Shown: positions 33,401 through 41,037 of the stretch, one piece after another
Layout: each line of letters opens with the position of its first letter
Position numbering within the stretch: the first letter of the stretch is position 1
Origin: a virus
DNA length: 48,923 bases
Virus record (IMG/VR): IMGVR_UViG_3300005613_000097
Location: 1 to 48,923 of that record
Strand: one strand, 5' to 3'
Notes under the pieces: model-generated
Seen by the model: the letters and a program-made list of their open reading frames with translations, nothing else
Told to the model about the DNA's origin: nothing
Databases searched by the model: none
Translations under genes and position numbers: made by a program

Positions 33401-35387
33401 ATGGAGGCTTCATGGATGGAGGTATCGTGACCTTTGCCCAGTTTATGTTCTCACTGTCGTAGGCTGACACATGAAACGAGTTCAACTTGCTTTCAAGAAC
33501 AGTGGACTGTCTTCCTTCTGCATCTTGATAGACTATTCCTACCTGATAGTCTCTGTTGCTATGTAGGCTTTTCTGATTGCCTGTTTTCCTGAATGTGACC
33601 CTTACACTTACCAACTGAGGTATCATTATAACCGTTCCGCCTCCATAGTAGTCGTACTCAAATCCGTTAGGAACTACATGTAGTTCGTTTCCAGACACAA
33701 ACATCTTAAACGGATCAGTACCACCTCTTATGGTAAGATCGTCATTCTCAATCGCTGACCTTCTTAGTGTCAGTGGCAGAAACACGTTTGGGTCTGCTGA
33801 AGTAGGAGGTTCTCTCCAATCTGCATTATAGTTATCAGTAAGCGTATATCCTATGTCGTAGTTGTTTGGATTCTGCTGGTAATTTCCAGAGATTCCTATC
33901 TGATCAAACCAAGTTTGCCCATTGAACGCTGACTCATATGTAGAATGACTCCCTTCAATCGTATATAGGAATTGTATTGTTTTCGTTGGCCTTAGCGATT
34001 CTGGCACTTCCAACTGAGGATTCCCCAAATACGGATAATATCGCTCGCTCACAAATGTTGATGACTGCGGATTATTAAACCTTACAGCGCCAGCTCTTGT
34101 TTCAATTGCAACAAGTATCTGTGCTCCATCTATAAGGTCATCAGTCGGTATTCCAGACAAACCTACCAGTATTTCATTTGGCTTGTTTTGAGTATATCCA
34201 GTGTATTTGTACGGAACATCAAAAAGACATCCTCCCAACGAAGCTGGGCCGCAGTCTCTGTTCTCTTCTTTTGCATAAGATCCCTCGGCCTCAGATTCCT
34301 GTTCTACGCTGTATGTCAACTGTATGTCATTTCCAGCGTCATCCTTCAGGTCATAACCCTCAAGGTAGTTTCCATACATAAGCCTATTGCCCATGATGGT
34401 CTGTGCCTTTGCCAGCCTCGGAACATTATCGTACAGCCTAAGTATCTCACCTTCATTAAGTACGGTATAGATGTCACCGTTTGAGAAGGTTAGGCTTTCT
34501 GTGGAGTTGTTCTGATAACCGTATGTTGCCTTGTTAAGCTTCTTTGCGACCCATATCGTGCTCGAGTCCATCTCCTTGAATACAACGTCAATGGCTACAA
34601 CATTTGAACCGCCTGTATCAAACTCGACAACAACGCTGTTTATAGAGTTCTCCATGCCTCCGTTCATGTAACTTCTTCGCTCAAGAGAGAAGTCAGATGG
34701 AAGGAATGCTGGGTCGCTGAACTGTGATATTGCACTGTACTCTCCGTCCTTGTACTTATACCTGTAGGCAAAACAGAGGAACGTGTCCTCCATAAAATTA
34801 TCGTTAGCCTGATTCGCCTGTAGCGTAATGGATGGCGAGTTTATGGGTTGCGGCTTGATAACGCTTATGTCAAGCTCAACAATTTGGTCAACGTCAGTAA
34901 TAGGGTCAGGCTGTGCGTACCCTCTCGTTACATTTATCTTTCTCGGAGGGTTGTAATCATCCGTGAAGAATAACAGGTCGTCAATCTTGTCAACACCATT
35001 TACAAGGTATGTTGGATTGAAGTTGAGCAGCGAGGTGGTCACGACATGATATGTCAACAACTGTGTCTGAGTATTGAACGACACGATCATGTCAACCACG
35101 CCACCGTATGAATGATTCGGGTCGTGTACGAACCAGTACATCGTCTCCTCAGCTGAGTCATCAAAAGCACCGATACATACAGCATCACCACTCAGGTCAA
35201 CACCTTTATACTGTAACGTTGTAAGCTGCACGTTTCCCTTTGAGTTCTCAACAGCGCCAACCTCACTCAGCTCTGTTGAACCAAGTCTAATGTTCAGCGC
35301 GTCAATATACTCGCCTTCAGGCAAAAGTCTCTCATCGATACTCTTGTTCATCCTGCCCTTGATGAAACTCTTCTGTTCTTTAGCCAT
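30492..35387 (-). CDS. P22 gp10-like tail stabilisation/tail hub protein with C-terminal module
   Basis: The 1631-residue protein begins with FIKGRMNKSIDERLLPEGEY and a following DALNIRLG, the N-terminal signature of the P22 gp10-like tail stabilisation protein family seen in crAss-like and other Bacteroidota podophages. Repeated beta-rich blocks follow. Near residue 1230-1290 there are short Thr-rich Ig-like strands (TVSGNATEDTTVDVTY). The last 90 residues (about 1540-1631) are a Cys-ended module shared with the next gene. The product probably caps the tail and carries receptor-binding appendages. Confidence 0.7.
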   Translation of the reverse strand: MAKEQKSFIKGRMNKSIDERLLPEGEYIDALNIRLGSTELSEVGAVENSKGNVQLTTLQYKGVDLSGDAVCIGAFDDSAEETMYWFVHDPNHSYGGVVDMIVSFNTQTQLLTYHVVTTSLLNFNPTYLVNGVDKIDDLLFFTDDYNPPRKINVTRGYAQPDPITDVDQIVELDISVIKPQPINSPSITLQANQANDNFMEDTFLCFAYRYKYKDGEYSAISQFSDPAFLPSDFSLERRSYMNGGMENSINSVVVEFDTGGSNVVAIDVVFKEMDSSTIWVAKKLNKATYGYQNNSTESLTFSNGDIYTVLNEGEILRLYDNVPRLAKAQTIMGNRLMYGNYLEGYDLKDDAGNDIQLTYSVEQESEAEGSYAKEENRDCGPASLGGCLFDVPYKYTGYTQNKPNEILVGLSGIPTDDLIDGAQILVAIETRAGAVRFNNPQSSTFVSERYYPYLGNPQLEVPESLRPTKTIQFLYTIEGSHSTYESAFNGQTWFDQIGISGNYQQNPNNYDIGYTLTDNYNADWREPPTSADPNVFLPLTLRRSAIENDDLTIRGGTDPFKMFVSGNELHVVPNGFEYDYYGGGTVIMIPQLVSVRVTFRKTGNQKSLHSNRDYQVGIVYQDAEGRQSTVLESKLNSFHVSAYDSENINWAKVTIPPSMKPPYWADRYKFVMKQTETDYETIYSTTYFREVLGEDAADERTGRVWVRLEGENADKVKEGQELYVKIDYSGAIDNPVKTTVLEVKSMAEGDIYLTPTPTPAGVYMLIVPDNFTVSFATDTSVLTYGKITEKTRNGKRYPDTLMYPLHDDGGGVWEIPEGTTVKIKTHLHRREYDRIEQDVCGRETCNFEFEGVATQDYENLRDFFLGEGVNIPAQSNCGPWGYDDDSGANINVFYSDIYDYDTGTPTRWTAPENAVRDSGPNSNDENHFQFTERPSTNEFWLEIQSGTHHCWGGGTLARVSKIECEIAIYPANAALVFETTPTTTTGEIYYENGESFEISGGNHLSGDKVGDVDQVVGTTAGVVNLGFFNCYTFFNGVESYKIRDSITGKKIYLGNRVTAVSEQDYKEIRRESSITYSGIFNAQNNVNKLNEFNLGLANYKDCEDSYGPIQVLHGRRTDLLTLQEDRISYVAVGKNLLTDAVGGGIITSVPEVLGTQVARIEEYGISENPESFCNYGKDIYFTDAKRSAVIQLKGGEGVDALNVISDVGMRSWFRDLFQTSFNRQKLGGYDPYMDEYVLSPNTNKLPFEVPVIECGGGEIQFTGLLEPQTFIIEFGNTYGNVTVSGNATEDTTVDVTYNGATTSDTSDPITGDFSVVFDKDVPSVTQATVTITPNAPSTDSVTLVNPIACPIADFIRIIPIVITSSNDAGKTRTQEFEFFDGTTGYQSPIWEDLHLTFLLQNQSYSSANIVSKFGPQINGYQGTGMIPMDGATVTMRSRRWKPQDNFSYNLSANKMMYWRTGNPTYGNNAADIATILSNATPLSNGGTEPNVFGTFLMPSGINQQFLYLVWDYREVNEIVLCTSATVSEACCECFSAPNCIPFEGSAISTVDSATACGLPDNTNVYHTSTINNNGVTNTIPVVGTTIYGSDGCSNDPNRRLLSSGFIHFDDNGTSKWIEIDSDNVVIDSGNC

Positions 35388-35388
35388 G

Positions 35389-36312
35389 CTACTTGATCAA
35401 CTTAGACTGTCCTCTGAGGTTCATCAGAAGTCTTGATGGATTGATATTGCTTATTCTGATTTTTGCATTACTCAATAGAGCACGCCTCTTCTTCCTGTAT
35501 CTGTTCACGATATACTCCTGAATGCCGAATCTTGAGTTGACTATCTCATAGGCGATGTGAGCGTAGATGTACTCCTCAAAAAACTTGTGTACAGATACGA
35601 CACTATCGTCACCTCCCTCCATGCCGTCACTCACGTACTCAAGCACGACAAGCTCGCTGGCTACTCCTGAGCTGAAGTTAATGACACCACCCTTCTTGTC
35701 AATTCTGAACGTAGGGTTGGCGTTTGCTGTCTCTGTATTCAGACCGAACCTTGCGCCTACTTGGAAGTCAAAGTACCACTGGCCGTTGTATAAATACCCC
35801 TCAGACCCGTCATATATGCTATTCTGATTAAGGTAGATGCTTTTTTGCACCCCTGTTATCCTGTCAAAGTCAAGCTGTGACTGACTGGCTTCAAGGATGT
35901 TGCCGTCTTGGTCGAACAGAATGCTACAGTCGTTTGCCTGTAGATATGATTTGGCTCCGTTTACCTGAATATTCTCAGATAAAGGATACAGAACACCGTT
36001 CTTGTACACAGAGATTCTTACCCAGTTCACGTAGTCTGGAGGCAGTACAAATCTTAGATTGTCGCACACGTTCAGCTCAAGTGCCTTTATCTCCTTGAAC
36101 GCATCGTAGTTAAGCTCCTGTATGGCTCTCTTCGCGTGGAATAGAACCTTGTACCTGTTGATGTTATTGATAATCTCATGATTACCTTGATACATTAGCA
36201 TGAAGTTGTTGACGATGTCAGCAAGGCTAACGTACTGATAGCTACCCCAGTTAGCATCCTCTGGCGTGTTACCGTCATTCTCGTAATACTGATATCCTGT
36301 TAGGTATGCCAT
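35389..36312 (-). CDS. Ring/tail tubular-like connector protein
   Basis: A 307-residue protein with a helical N-terminal half, YKVLFHAKRAIQELNYDA near residues 54-71, then a beta-rich middle around FVLPPDYVNWVRIS. This pattern is shared with ring proteins in the tail of crAss-like phages, as far as memory of the family allows. It sits between a head-tail connector and the tail hub with 1-2 base gaps, as expected for a tail ring. The C-terminus is very basic. Confidence 0.6.
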   Translation of the reverse strand: MAYLTGYQYYENDGNTPEDANWGSYQYVSLADIVNNFMLMYQGNHEIINNINRYKVLFHAKRAIQELNYDAFKEIKALELNVCDNLRFVLPPDYVNWVRISVYKNGVLYPLSENIQVNGAKSYLQANDCSILFDQDGNILEASQSQLDFDRITGVQKSIYLNQNSIYDGSEGYLYNGQWYFDFQVGARFGLNTETANANPTFRIDKKGGVINFSSGVASELVVLEYVSDGMEGGDDSVVSVHKFFEEYIYAHIAYEIVNSRFGIQEYIVNRYRKKRRALLSNAKIRISNINPSRLLMNLRGQSKLIK

Positions 36313-36314
36313 TA

Positions 36315-37007
36315 TTATTGCTGGTTATCGTTTATTTGAGCCGTCTTGTACACTTCAGGCTCTCTTATTGACAACCCTGCTTTCTCAAGTATCTTATTTA
36401 CAAGTGTCGGCTCATCATCCTCTGCCACCTCGAAGTCTACAGATCCCGATGCATTATACATCGGCTCTCCATTCGTAAGGTTCACGTAGTCCCATCTTGG
36501 GGCTACTGGGTATCTTACGTATATCGCAGACACGTTTGACTGTATCGTGTTTGGAACAATTGCTATTGAGTCGCCACTTCCCATTGCGTACACTGGGTAC
36601 GTTTCTGATGGCGCTGTAAGGTTTGAGTTTAATAGCCGCGTGATATTAAGCCTGCTTTCCTTAGATATCTCAACATTGTTGTACGTAAGTACGTTGATAT
36701 GATACCAATCTGCTGGTGCTGCAAATATAGCGTAGTCTCCAGACACTAACGAAAATGTAAGCGTTGTGCCGCTTATAAACACCTCAATCGACTCTCTTGC
36801 GCTTTCTGCAAGGTCTGCGAGGTCGCTTCCTGATGTGTGGTTGTTCTCAAGGTTGGTGTAGTAGTTATACTTACTCATATACTCATTGAAGACCTCAAGT
36901 TGCGCCTGCTTAGCGTATAGGTTGAAATCATCTGGTGAGATATATCCGTAGTTGTTCTTATTGCAGATTGCAAGAACTGTTTCCCTTACATCGTTGATAC
37001 TGACCAT
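36315..37007 (-). CDS. Head-tail connector / ring-like protein
   Basis: The 230-residue protein starts at the ATG at 37007 (MVSINDVRETVL); an in-frame GTG at 37013 is less likely and lies in the promoter-like box. It has an N-terminal helical hairpin (YISPDDFNLYAKQAQLEVF), a beta-sheet middle and an acidic end, typical of connector or ring components that join portal to tail. No enzymatic motif is present. A TAnnTTTG box precedes it by 5 bases and a strong terminator lies upstream of that, so it begins a new transcript. Confidence 0.55.
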   Translation of the reverse strand: MVSINDVRETVLAICNKNNYGYISPDDFNLYAKQAQLEVFNEYMSKYNYYTNLENNHTSGSDLADLAESARESIEVFISGTTLTFSLVSGDYAIFAAPADWYHINVLTYNNVEISKESRLNITRLLNSNLTAPSETYPVYAMGSGDSIAIVPNTIQSNVSAIYVRYPVAPRWDYVNLTNGEPMYNASGSVDFEVAEDDEPTLVNKILEKAGLSIREPEVYKTAQINDNQQ

Positions 37008-37012
37008 AAGCA

Positions 37013-37020
37013 CAAAGATA
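37013..37020 (-). promoter_or_regulatory. TAnnTTTG -7-type promoter box after a terminator
   Basis: TATCTTTG on the - strand lies immediately downstream of the terminator at 37029-37070 and 5 bases before the ATG at 37007. The pairing of a terminator with a fresh box favours a real promoter. Confidence 0.55.
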
Positions 37021-37028
37021 GTGAATAT

Positions 37029-37070
37029 AAAAAACCCCTTGAGTGTGCGTTAGCAGTGACCCAAGGGGCT
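37029..37070 (-). terminator. Intrinsic terminator after the 175-residue protein gene
   Basis: On the - strand CCCCTTG (complement of 37062-37068) pairs with CAAGGGG (complement of 37035-37041) around a 20-base loop, and is followed by six T residues. It is about 20 bases past the stop of the gene at 37091. Confidence 0.85.
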
Positions 37071-37090
37071 AGTCGGGGAAAAGATAGTCC

Positions 37091-37618
37091 TTACGCTAAA
37101 GCAACTCCGAATACTCCAACTCCACTAGGTAGAGAGACGAGTTTGCTTACTTCTGGTCGGATGTTGTTTGAGAACGCTCCAAGGATAGCTGACTCAAATG
37201 CAGATGCAACCGCAACTGATGTCAACTGATTTCCTGAGTGAGTGATTGTCAAAACGTCCTTGCCGCCAGATGCGTAGCTGATAGTTGTTGCTCCGATTGC
37301 GTTTGCAGCAGTTGCTGGCTGTTCAGCAAGCAAAAATCTCTCTGCAGATATGATTTTCTCTACAGATGCTGATGTAGCTGAGTAAATAACGTAATCCTCA
37401 GTATTAGCCATAATATCAGCACTGATAGACAACGTGGTATCGCTGTCAATAGCCGTTATTGTAGCAAATGTTCCGTCAGTAGTGTTGTGAATGTAATCAC
37501 CTACCTCAACGGAGCTTGTGAATGTTTGTCCAGAGTCGACCAACTTATCTGAAGTTGTAGCTGTTGCAGCGCTACTTACAAGTGCGTCTTGGATAGGTAC
37601 TTTTACAAATTTTGCCAT
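37091..37618 (-). CDS. Putative virion (decoration-type) protein
   Basis: The 175-residue protein is rich in Ala, Ser, Thr and Val with a strand-rich repeat (VEVGDYIHNTTDGTFATITA) of the type seen in head decoration or fibre-base proteins. No enzyme motif. It lies between the capsid block and the connector block and has its own terminator (37029-37070) and TAnnTTTG box (37651), so it can be made separately and in high amount, which fits a major structural protein. A CATAAACTTTTTA leader precedes the ATG. Confidence 0.5.
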   Translation of the reverse strand: MAKFVKVPIQDALVSSAATATTSDKLVDSGQTFTSSVEVGDYIHNTTDGTFATITAIDSDTTLSISADIMANTEDYVIYSATSASVEKIISAERFLLAEQPATAANAIGATTISYASGGKDVLTITHSGNQLTSVAVASAFESAILGAFSNNIRPEVSKLVSLPSGVGVFGVALA

Positions 37619-37650
37619 GGTAAAAAGTTTATGGGTTAGTGTTTAGGTTA

Positions 37651-37658
37651 CAAAGATA
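37651..37658 (-). promoter_or_regulatory. TAnnTTTG -7-type promoter box
   Basis: TATCTTTG on the - strand, 32 bases before the ATG at 37618, near the stop of the preceding gene. The transcript leader would contain the CATAAACTTTTTA motif. Confidence 0.5.
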
Positions 37659-37659
37659 A

Positions 37660-38403
37660 TCAATCTTCTAACATAGGCTCAAGGAGCTTGAACGTCTCAA
37701 GCCCCTCGTCTGATTGTAGGTATGAGGCTACAATGTAGTCTCTATCCTCACCGTAAGGAACCGTAAGCATTCGCTTCTTGTTGTTTGGAAGGTTGAAGTG
37801 TACATCCTTGCCTGCCCTGTACCCGAGAAGCCCCTTGTCAAACATCAACGCCACTGTTGCCGACATGTTTGTCATAGGGTCGTTCAATGTGTCCAAGAAA
37901 CCTTTTGGGTTGTTTCTCGCATAGACAAGTACGTCACGCTTTAGCTCAGCCGTACTCATCTTGGTCACATCACGTCCAAGTATTACTCTTCCGATACGCT
38001 CAAGGTCATTTAGCCCAAGTTGCTTTGCTGCAATAAGAGCGTCAACCTCGTAGTTCATTACCTCAAGCTCTACCTCAGCGTCTTTCTCGTTGTCAACAAC
38101 CTCAAACTTCTTTCCATTGTCTGGGTGAATCTCTAAGAACCACTGTAGCACAGGGTTTGTCTTAGGAACCTTCAAGAATCCATCCTCAAAGATAATCGGC
38201 TCAAGAATGACGTTCTTGTCCTGTTCATCCTCGAATGGTGTCTTTTGGTTTGGTGAGTATCGCAACGCTCTGTTGCTTGTTCCATCAAAGTACATCAGAG
38301 GGTGTCTGTGACTGTTTCGTGATGGAAGAATGTAGGATAGGGGAGCTACATCTCTCCTTAGCTTGTAAATCTTATCCACCAGTGGCGCTTCTTTTGTTTT
38401 CAT
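37660..38403 (-). CDS. Hypothetical virion-module protein
   Basis: No recognised family. The 247-residue protein is charged and mixed alpha/beta, with a Lys/Arg-rich start and a MEDGL-like end. It lies just after the capsid gene terminator and before the 175-residue structural gene, so a capsid-completion or minor head role is plausible. No catalytic motif is visible. Confidence 0.5.
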   Translation of the reverse strand: MKTKEAPLVDKIYKLRRDVAPLSYILPSRNSHRHPLMYFDGTSNRALRYSPNQKTPFEDEQDKNVILEPIIFEDGFLKVPKTNPVLQWFLEIHPDNGKKFEVVDNEKDAEVELEVMNYEVDALIAAKQLGLNDLERIGRVILGRDVTKMSTAELKRDVLVYARNNPKGFLDTLNDPMTNMSATVALMFDKGLLGYRAGKDVHFNLPNNKKRMLTVPYGEDRDYIVASYLQSDEGLETFKLLEPMLED

Positions 38404-38425
38404 TTTAATTTAGATTAGAGTTAAG

Positions 38426-38455
38426 AAAAAGGAGAGCGGCATTAAGCCGCTCTCC
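38426..38455 (-). terminator. Intrinsic terminator after the major capsid gene
   Basis: GGAGAGCGGC (38431-38440) and GCCGCTCTCC (38446-38455) form a perfect 10-base-pair stem with a 5-base loop. On the - strand the stem is followed by TTTTT (complement of 38426-38430). It lies 13 bases past the capsid stop. Confidence 0.92.
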
Positions 38456-38468
38456 TCGTTATTTGCAA

Positions 38469-39884
38469 TTAGTCCTCGAAGATAACGAAGTTGTTCGCTC
38501 CAAGCGTACAAACTGCTCTCTCAGATAGGAAGTGAACCTCCATAGCGTCAAGGTCAGAGTTGCGTGCGCTTCCAGCAGAACCTGTTACCCAAGTCTTGTA
38601 TCGTCTGTCTTCAGTCTCTGAGGCTCTGTAACGAACGTGTAGGAATGGACGCTTAGCGTTCTTTCCAAGAACTTGGTCGTAAACAGTTGTTGAACCAGCG
38701 GGGACAAGAAGGCCGTTAACCGCTCCAGAAGGAAGGTCGCCACGCATGGTTGGGTCGTTCAAGTATTTCCAGTCAGTCTTGTAGAAGTCGTAACCTCTTC
38801 TGAATCCTGAGAATCCAAGGTTCAATGCCATCTGCTCATCGTTGTCGAACAATCCGTATGATGTGCCACCAGCTCCGTAAGAGTTCTGTGCAGCAAGCAT
38901 ATCGTCAATGTCGAAAGAGAACTGACGGTTTACGAAAAGAACATTCTCCTCGATGGAACCTTGCTTGTCGAGTCTTTGGATGATTGAATCAAACTCAGCA
39001 AGGGTAGTTGGGTTACCACCTCCGAATACGTTTCCTCTCTGCTCAACAGCGTGAAAGACTCCTTCAGAACCAGCCTGTCCAGCAAGACCGCCTGCAAGTA
39101 AGGTCGATGCAGCAGAACCAGCCTCAGCAGGAACAGCCTCAATCATTGCGGTCTCAAGATAGTCCTCGAAACGTAGACGAGTTTCATGCTCAGACTTCAA
39201 GTACCATAGGTATCCTGTTGCTCCGTTCTCAGTAGTTACTTCAATCCATCCGATTTGAGCCATATCAGATCCTGATACAGCATACTTATCCTTGATGATG
39301 ATTGGCTTGTTGTCGAAGATTTCATCCTCAGCCTCAAGAGATTCAACCATTCCGTTGGTTCCTTTTGCAAATTCAGAACCATAGATAAAGATTGTAACAT
39401 CAGCGTTTGCAGCGCCAGTAGTAGCTGCAACAGAACCAGATGCCTCGTAATAGTTTGCTTGGAATGTTCCAGCCGCGTAGTCAGTAGCACTAACAATAGC
39501 CTTGTTAGATCCTGCTCCATTGTTCCAACTTACCACGATTGTCTGACCGTCTCTAATTGCGATTTGACCAGTTAAAGTATCGTTGATTGTGAAAACCTGA
39601 GAGGCCTGTCCAGCCACTGCTACTGCCGCACCTACCTCAACGTACTTAGTGTGTAGACGACCCTGCTCTGCCCATTTAATCATGTCAGAGTTAGTTGGCA
39701 TCTCAGCACCTACCATACGCAGGAACGATGCAACGCTTCGGTTTCCGTAGCGCTCGAATTCCTTCTCGTAAGTATCAGGAAGATACTGATTCAAGAAGTC
39801 AAAGTTTGTAATGTAGTTGCTCTCCAATGCCACTCGTTCTGGGGATGGCTGCAACTGAAATGTTGGGGTTGGGTTTAAAGCCAT
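38469..39884 (-). CDS. Major capsid protein, crAss-like
   Basis: A 471-residue protein in the place between scaffold and connectors. It has an N-terminal helical part (residues 15-60, FLNQYLPDTYEKEF), a beta-rich insert (about 90-170) and a C-terminus LSERAVCTLGANNFVIFED. The GANNF ending is typical of crAss-like phage capsid proteins. Length agrees with that family. High Gly, Ala and Thr use and a strong terminator behind it fit a heavily expressed shell protein. A CATAAACTTTTTA leader motif precedes the start. Confidence 0.8.
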   Translation of the reverse strand: MALNPTPTFQLQPSPERVALESNYITNFDFLNQYLPDTYEKEFERYGNRSVASFLRMVGAEMPTNSDMIKWAEQGRLHTKYVEVGAAVAVAGQASQVFTINDTLTGQIAIRDGQTIVVSWNNGAGSNKAIVSATDYAAGTFQANYYEASGSVAATTGAANADVTIFIYGSEFAKGTNGMVESLEAEDEIFDNKPIIIKDKYAVSGSDMAQIGWIEVTTENGATGYLWYLKSEHETRLRFEDYLETAMIEAVPAEAGSAASTLLAGGLAGQAGSEGVFHAVEQRGNVFGGGNPTTLAEFDSIIQRLDKQGSIEENVLFVNRQFSFDIDDMLAAQNSYGAGGTSYGLFDNDEQMALNLGFSGFRRGYDFYKTDWKYLNDPTMRGDLPSGAVNGLLVPAGSTTVYDQVLGKNAKRPFLHVRYRASETEDRRYKTWVTGSAGSARNSDLDAMEVHFLSERAVCTLGANNFVIFED

Positions 39885-39905
39885 TTTTGTTTTTCTTTAA
39901 AAAGT

Positions 39906-41000
39906 TTATGTTCGTTTACTTCTGATCTTTAACCCTCGACCTGAGTCTTGGTTCAATGATCGTACTTGCATTCCCCCCTTCTTAGTGACCTCTGGCGCTC
40001 TGCGAGTGTCCATGTCAATGTTTTTGGACTTCTTCGCCATACCATCGACCGCTGCTGCTTGACCTTGCTCATAGAAGAACTTGGCAAACTTGTCAGGGTT
40101 CATTGCAATCGAAAGTGACCTATGGTATCCTGCTGCATCACTTAGTAGCCCGTCCTCTCCAATGTACTTGTTAATGAAGTTCATCGGTGATTGCTGGCTC
40201 TTCTTAAGCTCTGTCGCATCCGCTGGTTTGAAGGTGATTTTCTCGTCATTGACATTGAATTCAAAACCTTTGAATTCGTCACTGAAAAGTTCATCGGTCT
40301 TCTTGCTGAACCATTCTCTTTTCTTCTGGTTCTCAGCTTCGATACTTTCAGCCTCTTTCATTTTATCTCGATAAGACCTAAGCTCTTCATCGTACTTAGT
40401 GTCAGCAGGCTCCTTGCTTGACTCAAGCGGAACCTTATATGCTTCCTGCTGTTCCTTAAAGAACTTCTTGGCTTTATTGAGTTCTCTTTTCTTGGCTAAC
40501 TTCTGCTTCTTTACAAGCGACTCGTCATCAAGGTCTTCATCGTATCCGAACTTTGAATCAATCAAATCGTTGATATCATCTTCGTCCAAACCTTCCTCTG
40601 TCTGCCTGTAGTAGTCTGCAAGCAACACGTCTGAATCCATCTCATCGTAGTTCTTATTCAACTGCATGAAATCATTCAGGCCACGACCAGTCTCCTTCTT
40701 GTATTTGAAGAAAGCCTCAACATCCTCTGGTAATTCAGGGGATGATTCTCTTTCAGAGAACAACTCATCAAGTGAGTTTATCTCTTTACCGTATCGGTCT
40801 TTAATATGTGAAAGAACGTCTTCGTCTTTTATTTCAAACTTCTGCTCTTCAGCAGGAGTTTCTTCCTTCGTAACAGGCTCCTGTGCCGCCTGCTCCTCCT
40901 CTTTCATTTGCTGCTCATGCTTTTCGAGAAGCTCGTTCTCTACTTCCTGAACAGACTTTGACTCTACCTCTCCGAGGTCTCTTACTTTAAATTCCGCCAT
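39906..41000 (-). CDS. Scaffold-like protein
   Basis: The 364-residue protein is extremely rich in Glu, Lys and Asp and largely predicted coiled coil or helix, the usual look of a capsid scaffold. The C-terminal 60 residues turn basic (KKSKNIDMDTRRAPE, then RSLNQDSGRGLKIRSKRT), like the capsid-binding tail of scaffolds. It lies directly before the capsid gene. No protease motif is visible. Confidence 0.65.
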   Translation of the reverse strand: MAEFKVRDLGEVESKSVQEVENELLEKHEQQMKEEEQAAQEPVTKEETPAEEQKFEIKDEDVLSHIKDRYGKEINSLDELFSERESSPELPEDVEAFFKYKKETGRGLNDFMQLNKNYDEMDSDVLLADYYRQTEEGLDEDDINDLIDSKFGYDEDLDDESLVKKQKLAKKRELNKAKKFFKEQQEAYKVPLESSKEPADTKYDEELRSYRDKMKEAESIEAENQKKREWFSKKTDELFSDEFKGFEFNVNDEKITFKPADATELKKSQQSPMNFINKYIGEDGLLSDAAGYHRSLSIAMNPDKFAKFFYEQGQAAAVDGMAKKSKNIDMDTRRAPEVTKKGGMQVRSLNQDSGRGLKIRSKRT

Positions 41001-41017
41001 TTTGATTTGATTTTATG

Positions 41018-41025
41018 CAAAATTA
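41018..41025 (-). promoter_or_regulatory. TAnnTTTG -7-type promoter box
   Basis: TAATTTTG on the - strand, 17 bases before the ATG at 41000 of the scaffold gene. Confidence 0.4.
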
Positions 41026-41037
41026 TTGATTTTATTT

